From NCBI RefSeq assembly GCF_000971395.1, contig NZ_BBME01000009.1, positions 558,001 to 622,000 on the forward strand: a stretch of DNA of 64,000 nt, read 5' to 3'. How positions within the stretch are numbered: the stretch's first letter is position 1; each line of letters opens with the position of its first letter. The translations under genes were made by a program, and so were the position numbers. Source of the stretch: Demequina iriomotensis (GTDB lineage: Bacteria; Actinomycetota; Actinomycetes; Actinomycetales; Demequinaceae). The notes beneath the pieces were generated by a model. That model searched no databases. It had not been told where the DNA came from and saw only the letters and a program-made list of their open reading frames with translations. This document shows, in pieces, positions 19,036 through 26,808 of this stretch.

Positions 19036-19511
19036 TCGCGATCCGCGATCTCACGGAGGCGGACCTGCCGTGGATGGCGGACGTCGAGCGCGAGCTCTTC
19101 GGCGCGTCCGCGTGGTCGCGCGAGCTCATCACGCATGACTACCTCTACGGCTTCGCGCGCTACCGCGGCCTGGAGCTCGATGGCGCGCTGGTCGGCTACG
19201 CGGTCTACGGCTACGACGGCGACGCGTTCCACCTCATGAACCTCGCCGTCGTGCCCGCCGTGCGCGGACGCGGGCTCGGGCGCGCGCTGCTCGAGGACTT
19301 CCTCGGGGAGGCGCGCTCCGAGGGCGTGGCCGACGCCTGGCTCGAGGTCGCGGTCGACAACGAGCCGGCGCTCGGGCTCTATCGCGCGCACGGGTTCGAG
19401 GACGTGCGGGTGCGTCGGAAGTACTACCAGCCCGAGGGTGTGGACGCGCTGGTCATGCGGGTGCAGCTGCGCGGGTACGAACCCGGGGCCGGCGTCGACT
19501 CGGAGAGCTGA
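19032..19511 (+). CDS. rimI: GNAT acetyltransferase RimI (ribosomal S18 N-acetyltransferase)
   Basis: Predicted N-terminal alanine acetyltransferase. 159 residues with a GNAT fold. The acetyl-CoA loop [19 protein letters not shown] is clear, followed by WLEVAVDNEPALGLYRAHGFEDVRVRRKYY, the RimI-specific C-terminal motif. GTGA overlap with tsaB. Substrate specificity is inferred from family and neighbourhood only. Confidence 0.92.
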   Translation: MIAIRDLTEADLPWMADVERELFGASAWSRELITHDYLYGFARYRGLELDGALVGYAVYGYDGDAFHLMNLAVVPAVRGRGLGRALLEDFLGEARSEGVADAWLEVAVDNEPALGLYRAHGFEDVRVRRKYYQPEGVDALVMRVQLRGYEPGAGVDSES

Positions 19512-19543
19512 GGGTCCCGGCGCGTCCGGGGGTGGGCCGGGCG

Positions 19544-20173
19544 TCAGAGCTCGCGGACGCCCAGCTCCGCCGGGATCCGGCCGCGGCGGTCGCCCGACCG
19601 GTCGTCGCCGGTGGTGGGCCAGCCCACGCCGAGGAGGACCTCGGAGCGCCAGCCCTCGGGAAGCAGCGCGTCATCGAGGGCGCCCTTGTCGAATCCGCCG
19701 TACGGGCGCAGCGCGAGGCCCTCGGCGCGCAGCGCGACGATGAGGTAGCCCAGCTGGAGCATCGCGCCCGAGTGGGCGAGGGCGCCGCGCATCTCGGGGT
19801 TCGCCTCGAAGCGGTCCGCGAGCTCGGGCATGCCGGGCGCCCAGATCTCGTGCTGGGAGTGGAAGCGGTCGTCGTGGGCGGCGACCAGGAGCAACGGCGC
19901 CTGCTCGAGCTTGGGCCGGTTGAACGGCATCGCGGCGTCGAGGACGGCTGCGCGGGCGGCCTCCGAGCGAGCGACCACCAGGCGCAGCGGCTGAGTGTTG
20001 TTGCTGGTCGGGCCGAACTTCGCGAGATCCCAGGCCCGGGTCACCGTGGACGCGTCGACCGGGCGGTCCTCGAAGGCGATCGCGGAGCGGGCCGCGGTGA
20101 ACAGCGCGGCGCGCGCCTGAGCGTCCAGGGCGAAGGGAGCGAGGGTGGACTCGGGAAGGTTCGCGGTTGTCAT
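19544..20173 (-). CDS. Nitroreductase-family oxidoreductase (RutE-like)
   Basis: FMN- and NAD(P)H-dependent reductase family. 209 residues. AFEDRPVD near residue 34 and the motif KFGPTSNNTQPLRLVVARS resemble RutE/HadB-type malonic semialdehyde reductases more than classic NfsA/B. The ATG is preceded by an unusually AT-rich stretch (CAACAATTGTG) shared with the divergent toxin-antitoxin region. Convergent with rimI. The true substrate is not deducible; no rut cluster is present. Confidence 0.85.
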   Translation of the reverse strand: MTTANLPESTLAPFALDAQARAALFTAARSAIAFEDRPVDASTVTRAWDLAKFGPTSNNTQPLRLVVARSEAARAAVLDAAMPFNRPKLEQAPLLLVAAHDDRFHSQHEIWAPGMPELADRFEANPEMRGALAHSGAMLQLGYLIVALRAEGLALRPYGGFDKGALDDALLPEGWRSEVLLGVGWPTTGDDRSGDRRGRIPAELGVREL

Positions 20174-20257
20174 ATCAACAATTGTGCGCCCGCAAGGGCC
20201 GTGCTCGCGACGGCCGGAGGTCCTGGGAGGAAGCTGTCCCCGTCCCGTGGACGTCGC

Positions 20258-20276
20258 GGTGATACCGGGTGATACT
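20258..20276 (+). promoter_or_regulatory. Direct-repeat operator and -10 of mazE-like gene
   Basis: GGTGATAC occurs twice with a 10-base period (20258-20265, 20268-20275), one helical turn as expected for a ribbon-helix-helix repressor. The second copy contains GATACT, 6 bases before the ATG, acting as a leaderless -10. Binding of the antitoxin here would block transcription. Confidence 0.6.
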
Positions 20277-20282
20277 CGAGCC

Positions 20283-20528
20283 ATGAAGACCGCGATCTCC
20301 CTGCCCGACCCGGTGTTCGAAGCCGTCACCGCGCGGGCGGCCGCGCTCGGCGTGAGCCGTTCCGAGTTCCTCTCGATCGCCGCGCAGCGGTATCTGCACG
20401 ACCTCGATGCGAGCTCGGTGACCGCACGCATCGACAGCGTCCTCGAAAGGGTCGCTCTCGCCGAGGACGAGTCGAGCCGATTCGCACGCGACGCGGGCCG
20501 CCGTCTGCTCGAGGACGAAGGATGGTGA
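20283..20528 (+). CDS. MazE-like ribbon-helix-helix antitoxin
   Basis: 81-residue DNA-binding antitoxin. The N-terminus MKTAISLPDPVFEAVTARAAALGVSRSEFLSIA is a ribbon-helix-helix domain; the acidic C-terminal part (LAEDESSRFARDAGRRLLEDE) is the usual toxin-neutralising region. Its stop overlaps the toxin start by seven bases, ensuring antitoxin is made first. Confidence 0.88.
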   Translation: MKTAISLPDPVFEAVTARAAALGVSRSEFLSIAAQRYLHDLDASSVTARIDSVLERVALAEDESSRFARDAGRRLLEDEGW

Positions 20529-20881
20529 CCGGACCGCATGAGATCGCTCGCGGTGACGTGAGGTGGGCGGACCTTGGTCCGCCGCGCGGAAGCGCGCCCG
20601 CGCACCGGCGGCCCGTGCTCGTGGTTCAGGCGGACGGGTACAACCGTTCGAGGCTCGGCACGGTCGCGGTGCTGGCGATCACGAGCAACACCGCGCTCGC
20701 GGAGCTGCCGGGCAACGTCTTCCTCCCGGCGGACGCGACGGGCCTGCCGAGGGACTCGTGCGTCAACGTCACCGCGCTCGCCACCGTCGATCGTGAGGCG
20801 CTCGGAGCCGGCGCCGGGCGATTGCCCTCCCACCTCATGGAGGAGGTCGATCGGGGTCTGCGGGCGTTCCTGGCGCTCTGA
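20522..20881 (+). CDS. MazF/PemK-type endoribonuclease toxin
   Basis: 119-residue PemK/CcdB-fold mRNA interferase. IARGDVRWADLGPPRGSAPAHRRPVLVVQAD is the active-site N-terminus with its conserved RGDV and RRPVLV; LAITSNTAL and DSCVNVTALATVDREAL follow the MazF pattern. Normal length with no lesion, so presumably active. Not on a mobile element: it sits between a nitroreductase and tsaD. Confidence 0.9.
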   Translation: MVTGPHEIARGDVRWADLGPPRGSAPAHRRPVLVVQADGYNRSRLGTVAVLAITSNTALAELPGNVFLPADATGLPRDSCVNVTALATVDREALGAGAGRLPSHLMEEVDRGLRAFLAL

Positions 20882-20915
20882 CGTCGCCGCCCGCGCCCGC
20901 GACTACAGTTGACCC

Positions 20916-21953
20916 GTGGCTTTGGTACTGGGACTCGAGAGCACCTGCGATGAGACGGGCGTCGCGCTCGTCGAGGACGGCGAGCTGCTCGCCGACGTCG
21001 TCGCCTCCTCCATGGACGAGCACGCACGCTTCGGCGGCATCGTCCCCGAGGTCGCCTCGCGCGCCCACCTCGAAGCCGTGCTGCCCACGCTCGACGAGGC
21101 GCTGAGCCGCGCCGGCCGCACGCTGTCGCAGGTCGATGCGGTCGCCGTCGCCGCGGGCCCCGGGCTCGTCGGCTCGCTCACGGTCGGGAACTCGGCGGCC
21201 AAGGCGCTCGCGCTCGGCCTCGGCCGGCCGCTCTACGGCGTCAACCACGTCATCGGCCATGCCGCCGTCGACCAGCTGGTCCACGGCCGCTTCCCCGACC
21301 GGACCATGGCGCTGGTCGTGTCGGGAGGGCACACCTCGCTGCTCATGGTCGACGACATCGCGACGCGGGTGACCGAGCTCGGCCACACGCTGGACGATGC
21401 GGCGGGCGAGGCCTTCGACAAGGTGGGGCGTCTGCTGGGCCTGCCGTATCCGGGAGGCCCCCATGTCGACCGGCTCGCGCGCGAGGGCGACCCCGAGGCG
21501 ATTCCCTTCCCTCGCGGCCTGTCCAAGCCCAAGGACATGGCCAAGCACGCCTACGACTTCTCCTTCTCGGGGCTCAAGACCGCGGTCGCGCGCTGGGTCG
21601 AGGCCCGTCGCGACTCGGGCCAGGAGGTCCCGATCGAGGACGTGTGCGCGAGCTTCGCGGCGGCGGTCGCCGATGTGCTCGTGACGAAGACCCTCAACGC
21701 GTGCCGCGAGCACGACGTCGAGACCCTGGTGATCGGCGGGGGCTTCTCGGCCAACAGCCAGCTGCGCGAGCTCGCGCAGGCGCGCGGCGAGGCGGCGGGC
21801 ATCGACGTCCGCATCCCGCCGCTGCGCTACTGCACCGACAACGGCGCCATGATCGCGGCGCTCGGCTCGGCCGTGGTCGAGGCGGGCGTGGCGCCCAGCC
21901 GCCTCGACATCGGGGTGGACTCGTCCATGCCGCTGTCGACCATCACGGTCTGA
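20916..21953 (+). CDS. tsaD: tRNA N6-adenosine threonylcarbamoyltransferase TsaD
   Basis: Catalytic subunit of t6A synthesis. 345 residues. Begins [21 protein letters not shown]; metal-binding H111 and H115 are in [40 protein letters not shown] and CTDNGAMIA follow. TACAGT lies 6 bases before the GTG with no Shine-Dalgarno, indicating a leaderless transcript. The stop overlaps the next ATG. Confidence 0.97.
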   Translation: MALVLGLESTCDETGVALVEDGELLADVVASSMDEHARFGGIVPEVASRAHLEAVLPTLDEALSRAGRTLSQVDAVAVAAGPGLVGSLTVGNSAAKALALGLGRPLYGVNHVIGHAAVDQLVHGRFPDRTMALVVSGGHTSLLMVDDIATRVTELGHTLDDAAGEAFDKVGRLLGLPYPGGPHVDRLAREGDPEAIPFPRGLSKPKDMAKHAYDFSFSGLKTAVARWVEARRDSGQEVPIEDVCASFAAAVADVLVTKTLNACREHDVETLVIGGGFSANSQLRELAQARGEAAGIDVRIPPLRYCTDNGAMIAALGSAVVEAGVAPSRLDIGVDSSMPLSTITV

Positions 21954-23587
21954 TGCGCGGGGCCGCGGCGGGGGTGCTCGCCGCGCTTCTCCTCGCCGCC
22001 TGCACGGCGGCCGACGGCGACGGCGCGGGGACGCCTTCGCCCACGCCTCCCGCTCCGGTGGACGCTCCCGTGCCGGCGGTCACCGCATCGTCCCTCCCCG
22101 CCCCGGTCGCGACCGTCGACGTCGAGACGCTCGCGTGGGGGCCCAGCGTCGCGGCGTGGGAGGACGCGCTCGCGACCGCGCGGGCGCTGCCGCTCGCGCA
22201 CGCCGCCGGCCAGGTCGTCGTCACCGACCTCTACACGCCCGACGTCGACGTCGCGGTCGATCGCGTGACCCGCCACCACCTCGGCGGCGTGATCCTCATG
22301 GACGGAGCGGCGCCGTCCGACGATGCGGTCGCCGCGCTCGCCGACGCCCTCGACGGCGCTGACGGCCGCGACTGGCCGGTGTGGATCTCCGCCGACGAGG
22401 AGGGCGGCGTGGTCTCGCGGCTCTCCTCCGCCGTGCCGAGCCTGCCCGCCTTCATGGCGGCCGGCGCCGCCACCGATCCGGACGCGGTGACCGAGGCGTA
22501 CCGCTCGTCCGCGGCCGACATGCGCGCGCTCGGCGTCAACGTGGACTACGCGCCGGTGGCCGACGTCACCATCGGCACCGCCGACCCGATCATCCGCACG
22601 CGCAGCGCGGGGGACGACCCGTCGGAGGTGGCCGCGACCGTCACCGTCGCGGTCGACGGCTATCTCGACGGCGGCGTGGTGCCCGTCATCAAGCACTTCC
22701 CGGGTCACGGCTCCGTCACCGTCGACTCGCACGTCGGGCTGCCGGTCCAGGACCGGTCCGTCACGCGCCTTGCGAAGAACGACCTGGTGCCGTTCGCGCG
22801 GGCGATCGACGCGGGGGCGCCGGTGGTGATGATGGGGCACATCGTGGTGCCCGAGTGGGGTGACGAGGCGGCGACCTTCGCGCCCGCGGCCTACGCTCAC
22901 CTGCGCGAGGAACTGGGCTTCACCGGGGTGATCGTCACGGATGCGCTCAACATGGGTGCCGTGACGGCGACGCGGGACTCCGGCGAGGCCGCCGTCGACG
23001 CGTTGGCCGCCGGCGCCGACGTGCTCCTCATGCCGCGCAACGCTGGCGCCGCGGCCGAGGCGATCGTGCGTGCCGTGAAGGACGGCTCGCTCGACCGCGC
23101 GCGGCTCGACGAGGCCGCAGCGCGCTCGATCCTGCTGATGCGATGGTCCGAGGGCCTGGGCGGCGACCCGGCCTCGGCGGCCTACGCGAGGACGTTCGCC
23201 GCGGCCGGCATCACGGTCGCGACGGGGGACTGCACGACGCCCCTGGTGGGGCGGCGCGCACGCATCGTGGCGGGTACGGACGATGCGCGGCGCACCCTCG
23301 CCGCGCACCTCGAGGCGGCGGGGGTCGAGGTGGGCGAGCGCGGCACCTCGATCGCGCTCGTCGGCTCGGGGAGCGTGCGCGCGGAGGCCGACGTGGTGGT
23401 GTCGCTGGGCGACCCGTGGGGCCTCTTCGGGTCTCGGGCCGACGCGTACGTCGCGACCTACGGTGCGTCGCGCGCCGCGCTCGCGGGCCTCGCGGATGTG
23501 CTGGTGGGCGACGCCGCGCCGGGCGGTGCATGGCCGGTCGCCATGGGGGCGGAGCCGTTCCCGGCGTGCGCCGTCAGCGAGGGTTGA
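21953..23587 (+). CDS. Lipoprotein glycoside hydrolase family 3 (NagZ-like beta-N-acetylhexosaminidase)
   Basis: 544 residues. A signal peptide ends in the lipobox LAAC with C17, then a Pro/Thr-rich linker to about residue 50. The GH3 domain shows ISADEEGGVVSRL, VIKHFPGHGSVTVDSH (catalytic His loop) and VTDALNMGAV (nucleophile Asp). Expected to be anchored outside the membrane and cleave GlcNAc-containing muropeptides or chitooligosaccharides. The C-terminal ~170 residues are less conserved and lack a recognised fold. ATG overlaps the tsaD stop; the 3' end overlaps lysG by 14 bases on the other strand. Confidence 0.9.
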   Translation: MRGAAAGVLAALLLAACTAADGDGAGTPSPTPPAPVDAPVPAVTASSLPAPVATVDVETLAWGPSVAAWEDALATARALPLAHAAGQVVVTDLYTPDVDVAVDRVTRHHLGGVILMDGAAPSDDAVAALADALDGADGRDWPVWISADEEGGVVSRLSSAVPSLPAFMAAGAATDPDAVTEAYRSSAADMRALGVNVDYAPVADVTIGTADPIIRTRSAGDDPSEVAATVTVAVDGYLDGGVVPVIKHFPGHGSVTVDSHVGLPVQDRSVTRLAKNDLVPFARAIDAGAPVVMMGHIVVPEWGDEAATFAPAAYAHLREELGFTGVIVTDALNMGAVTATRDSGEAAVDALAAGADVLLMPRNAGAAAEAIVRAVKDGSLDRARLDEAAARSILLMRWSEGLGGDPASAAYARTFAAAGITVATGDCTTPLVGRRARIVAGTDDARRTLAAHLEAAGVEVGERGTSIALVGSGSVRAEADVVVSLGDPWGLFGSRADAYVATYGASRAALAGLADVLVGDAAPGGAWPVAMGAEPFPACAVSEG

Positions 23588-24455
23588 GCGGCTCGAGCGC
23601 CCCGCGCGCCGCCGCCGCGATCGCCTCGGCCACGGCGTCGAGGTCGGAGGAGTGCACCCGCCACTGCTGCCAGTAGAGCGCGACGGCGAGGGTCGGCTCG
23701 CCGAGCTCGACGAGGTCGAGCCCCGTGCGCTGCGCCGAAGGCAGGAGGCCCCACCCGAGCCCGAGGGCGATCGCCTGCGCGAACTCGGTGGAGGACGGCA
23801 CCTGGAAGCGCGGGGGAGCCGCGGACGGGGCGTGCACGGCGAGCCAGCGGCTCTGGAGATCGTCGCGGCGGTCGAAGTCGATCACGGGCGCGTGCGCGAG
23901 CGCATCGGCCCTGGCGCCGTCGGGGAACCAGCGCGCGGCGAAGGCGGGCGACGCGACCGCGCGGTAGGTCATCCGCCCGAGCGGGGTCACCGTGCAGCCG
24001 GGCACGGCCGCCGCTCGGGTGGTCACCGCCGCGACTACCGAGCCGCGCGCGAGCAGCTCCGCGGTGAAGGACTCGTCCTCGCGGTGCAGCTGGACCGTCG
24101 TGCCGAGCGACGCGCCGAGCGCCGCGATCGGCGCGAGCAGCCACGTCGCGAGCGAGTCCGCGTTCACGGCGATCGGCAGGGGCGCGGACCGCTCGCCGGC
24201 GAGGCCGAGCGCGAGCGACGCGTCCGCCTCGAGCAGCGCCGCCTGGCGGCCGTACCTCACCACAGCCTCACCGGGCTCCGTCGCGCGGACGGGCCGCGAG
24301 CGGATGAGGAGCACCTGACCGGCGAGCCGCTCGAGGGTCGCGAGGCGCTGGCTCACCGCCGACTGCGTGATGTGCAGCTCGCCGGCGGCCGCCTCGAGGG
24401 ACCCCGCGTCGACCACGACCGCGAGCGTATGCGCGAGGTCGGCGGGGATCTTCAT
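23574..24455 (-). CDS. lysG: LysR-type regulator LysG/ArgP
   Basis: Senses lysine/arginine and activates the divergent exporter gene. 293 residues. N-terminal winged helix: HTLAVVVDAGSLEAAAGELHITQSAVSQRLATLE. The C-terminal effector domain has the ArgP-family features AVNADSLATWL and GLGWGLLPSAQ. Divergent from lysE with 70 bases between, containing a perfect palindrome. Substrate assignment rests on this pairing and family resemblance. Confidence 0.92.
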   Translation of the reverse strand: MKIPADLAHTLAVVVDAGSLEAAAGELHITQSAVSQRLATLERLAGQVLLIRSRPVRATEPGEAVVRYGRQAALLEADASLALGLAGERSAPLPIAVNADSLATWLLAPIAALGASLGTTVQLHREDESFTAELLARGSVVAAVTTRAAAVPGCTVTPLGRMTYRAVASPAFAARWFPDGARADALAHAPVIDFDRRDDLQSRWLAVHAPSAAPPRFQVPSSTEFAQAIALGLGWGLLPSAQRTGLDLVELGEPTLAVALYWQQWRVHSSDLDAVAEAIAAAARGALEPLNPR

Positions 24456-24474
24456 ATAAGCAACGCTAATGCAG

Positions 24475-24492
24475 TACTCACAATTGTGAGTA
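24475..24492. promoter_or_regulatory. 18-bp perfect palindrome, probable LysG operator
   Basis: TACTCACAATTGTGAGTA lies between lysG and lysE, 20 bases from the lysG start and 22 bases upstream of the lysE -10 box (TAGCGT, 24514-24519). It stands out as AT-rich in GC-rich DNA. LysR proteins normally use T-N11-A sites; this longer palindrome contains such a spacing. Confidence 0.7.
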
Positions 24493-24525
24493 GCGCTGTG
24501 GAAAACCGGTGGATAGCGTGTCGCC

Positions 24526-25134
24526 GTGACCTACCTCTCCGGACTCGGCCTCGGGCTGTCCCTCATCGTCGCGATCGGCGCGCAGAACGTGTTCGTGCTG
24601 CGGCAAGGGCTGCGGCGCGAGCACGTCGGGCTGGTCGTGCTCATCTGTGCGCTCTCGGACGCGGTGCTCATCGCGGCCGGAGTCGCGGGGGTGGGTGCGG
24701 CGATCGCGTCGGTGCCCTGGCTCATCACGGCGGCGCGATGGGCGGGCGCGGCGTTCCTCGCCGTGTACGCGGTGCTCGCGGCGCGACGGGCGCTGAGCCC
24801 TCAGGGCGAGACGCTCGAGGCGGGCGAGGCGCCCGTCCCGACCGCCGCATCGGCGCGCGCCGTCGCCGCGACCTGCCTCGCGCTGACGTGGCTCAACCCG
24901 CACGTCTACCTCGACACCGTGGTGCTCCTCGGGACGGTCTCGTCGACCCACGACCCCCGCTGGATGTTCGCCGCCGGCGCCATCACGGGCAGCATCCTCT
25001 GGTTCGCGGGCCTGGGCTACGGCGCACGCCTGCTGTCGGGCGTGCTCGCGCGGCCCGGGGCATGGCGCGTGCTCGACGGAGCGATCGCGATCGTCATGGC
25101 GGTGCTCGCCGTGTCGCTCGCGGCCGGCGCGTGA
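24526..25134 (+). CDS. lysE: LysE-family amino-acid exporter
   Basis: Exports excess L-lysine and L-arginine. 202 residues, six hydrophobic segments. SGLGLGLSLIVAIGAQNVFVLRQGLRREHVG is the LysE signature including the conserved GAQNVFVLRQG; TCLALTWLNPHVYLDTVVLLG is the second half signature. The GTG start is 6 bases after TAGCGT (leaderless). No lysine riboswitch is possible with so short a leader, so control should run through LysG. Confidence 0.94.
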   Translation: MTYLSGLGLGLSLIVAIGAQNVFVLRQGLRREHVGLVVLICALSDAVLIAAGVAGVGAAIASVPWLITAARWAGAAFLAVYAVLAARRALSPQGETLEAGEAPVPTAASARAVAATCLALTWLNPHVYLDTVVLLGTVSSTHDPRWMFAAGAITGSILWFAGLGYGARLLSGVLARPGAWRVLDGAIAIVMAVLAVSLAAGA

Positions 25135-25151
25135 GTCTCTAGGCTGACGCC

Positions 25152-25442
25152 ATGGCACGGATCACCGAGGAGCAGGTCGCCGAGGTGCGCCGTCGCGTCG
25201 AGTCCGGCGAGAGGCGCCTCGACGTGGCGGAGGCGCTCGGGATCTCGAAGGCGAGCGTCGACTCGATCATGAGCGGGCGTCGCGGAGGCCCGTCCCGGCG
25301 CGCCGGGACGCTCACAGGCGAGGACAAGGCGCGCATCGTGACGCTCGCGGCGGCCGGCATGTCGCAGACCGCGATCGCGCGCGAGGTGGGCACCAGCCAG
25401 CAGATGGTGTCGAAGCTGCTCAAGGAGCGGCAGGCGGGCTAG
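25152..25442 (+). CDS. Small protein with two helix-turn-helix motifs
   Basis: 96 residues of unknown function. Residues about 8-42 (VAEVRRRVESGERRLDVAEALGISKASVDSIM) and 58-93 (RIVTLAAAGMSQTAIAREVGTSQQMVSKLL) are two resolvase/homeodomain-like HTH units in tandem, joined by a Gly/Arg-rich linker. TAGGCT is 6 bases before the ATG (leaderless). The stop overlaps that of the convergent anSME gene. Could be a transcription factor or a transposase-type DNA-binding remnant, but it is intact and has no transposase domain beside it. Confidence 0.75.
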   Translation: MARITEEQVAEVRRRVESGERRLDVAEALGISKASVDSIMSGRRGGPSRRAGTLTGEDKARIVTLAAAGMSQTAIAREVGTSQQMVSKLLKERQAG

Positions 25443-26713
25443 CCGAGCGTCGGCCCGACGACCTCGGCCATCCTCCGGATTGTCGGCTCGGCGTGCGAGA
25501 AGAACCGGAGGTAGCCCGCGCACAGGTGGTTGAGCCCGGGCTCGCCGTCCGCGGTCCGGTCGAAGCGGTCCTTCGGGCAGCCTCCGTGGCATGCCCACCG
25601 CACCGGGCACTCCCGGCACTGCTGCGGCAGGGTGGAGCGCTTCGCCTCGCCGAACGCGCGCTGCGCGGGCGACTGGAGCATCGACTGCAGCGACCGCTCC
25701 GCGACGTTGCCGAGCAGGTACCCGGGCTCGACGTAGTGGTCGCACGCGTAGACGTCGCCCGTGTGCTCCACGGCGAGCGCGCCGCCGCACTCGGGGGCGT
25801 GGACGCACATCGAGTACTGGCCGAGCGCGTTGCCGAGCATGATGTCGAAGTGCTGCACGTACACGGTGCCGACGTCGTGGGCGGCCCACTCGTCGAAGAT
25901 CGCGGTGAGGAACGCGCCCCACGCAGCCGGATCCACGCTCCGCGATGTGACCGCGTCGCCCTCCTGGCGGTAGAGGATGCGGGTGCCGTTGCCGTCCTTC
26001 CACCCCTGCTCCGCGATCGGGAGCTGCTCCCGGGTGACGCGCTCCACGATCGGGATGAACTGCACGTGGCGCGCGCCGAGGGTGTCGCGGAAGTAGCGGT
26101 ACACCTCGAGGCCGTGGCCCTGGTTGGCCGCGTGCACGGTGCAGAGGATGTTGAAGTCGACGCCGTGACGTTGCAGGACCGAGAGCCCGCGCATCACCTG
26201 CGCGTGCGTGGCCCTTCCCGCCTTGTTGACGCGGTAGGCGTCGTGCAGGTGCGCCGGACCGTCGACGCTGAGGCCGATGAGGAAGCCGTGCTGCGCGAGG
26301 AACTCGCCCCACGCATCGTCCAGCAGGGTGCCGTTGGTCTGCAGCGTGTGCCGGACGGTCTGGGCCGGGCGCCGGAGCTGCTCCGCGAGCGCGACCGCGC
26401 GCCGGAAGAAGGGGAGCCCGCGCATGGTCGGCTCGCCGCCCTGCCACGCGATCTCGACCTCGCCGTCGGGCTGCGAGCGCAGGAGGTTGGCGAGGTACGC
26501 CTCGAGGCCCGCCTCGGTCATGCGCTGGCCGTCGCCGTCGTAGAGCAGCTCCTTGGAGAGGAAGAAGCAGTACGTGCAATCGAGGTTGCAGGCGGCGCCG
26601 GTCGGCTTCGCGAGGACCGTGAAGGGGAGCCGCCGTCGTCCACCGGCCGTGAGCGGGTCGAGGCCCGGGACGGTGACGACGACGGGGTGATCGGGTGTGG
26701 GCGAATCGGACAT
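25439..26713 (-). CDS. Anaerobic sulfatase-maturating radical SAM enzyme
   Basis: Converts the active-site Cys (or Ser) of sulfatases to formylglycine without oxygen. 424 residues. The radical SAM cluster is C42-x3-C46-x2-C49 (CNLDCTYCF); GGEPTMRG and LSVDGPAHLHD are anSME motifs. A SPASM domain with further Cys residues follows (SMCVHAPECGG, CRECPVRWACHGGCPKDRF). TAGAAT is 9 bases before the ATG. The natural client is the Cys-type sulfatase encoded 95 bases upstream on the same strand; the same-strand order suggests joint expression. Confidence 0.94.
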   Translation of the reverse strand: MSDSPTPDHPVVVTVPGLDPLTAGGRRRLPFTVLAKPTGAACNLDCTYCFFLSKELLYDGDGQRMTEAGLEAYLANLLRSQPDGEVEIAWQGGEPTMRGLPFFRRAVALAEQLRRPAQTVRHTLQTNGTLLDDAWGEFLAQHGFLIGLSVDGPAHLHDAYRVNKAGRATHAQVMRGLSVLQRHGVDFNILCTVHAANQGHGLEVYRYFRDTLGARHVQFIPIVERVTREQLPIAEQGWKDGNGTRILYRQEGDAVTSRSVDPAAWGAFLTAIFDEWAAHDVGTVYVQHFDIMLGNALGQYSMCVHAPECGGALAVEHTGDVYACDHYVEPGYLLGNVAERSLQSMLQSPAQRAFGEAKRSTLPQQCRECPVRWACHGGCPKDRFDRTADGEPGLNHLCAGYLRFFSHAEPTIRRMAEVVGPTLG

Positions 26714-26808
26714 GTGGTGACAATTCTATCGGGGCGGAGGCGGAGGTGTGGCGAGAGGGGATGCGGCCGCCCACGTCGCCGTGGACGGCCGCATCGATGT
26801 TGCTCGGA

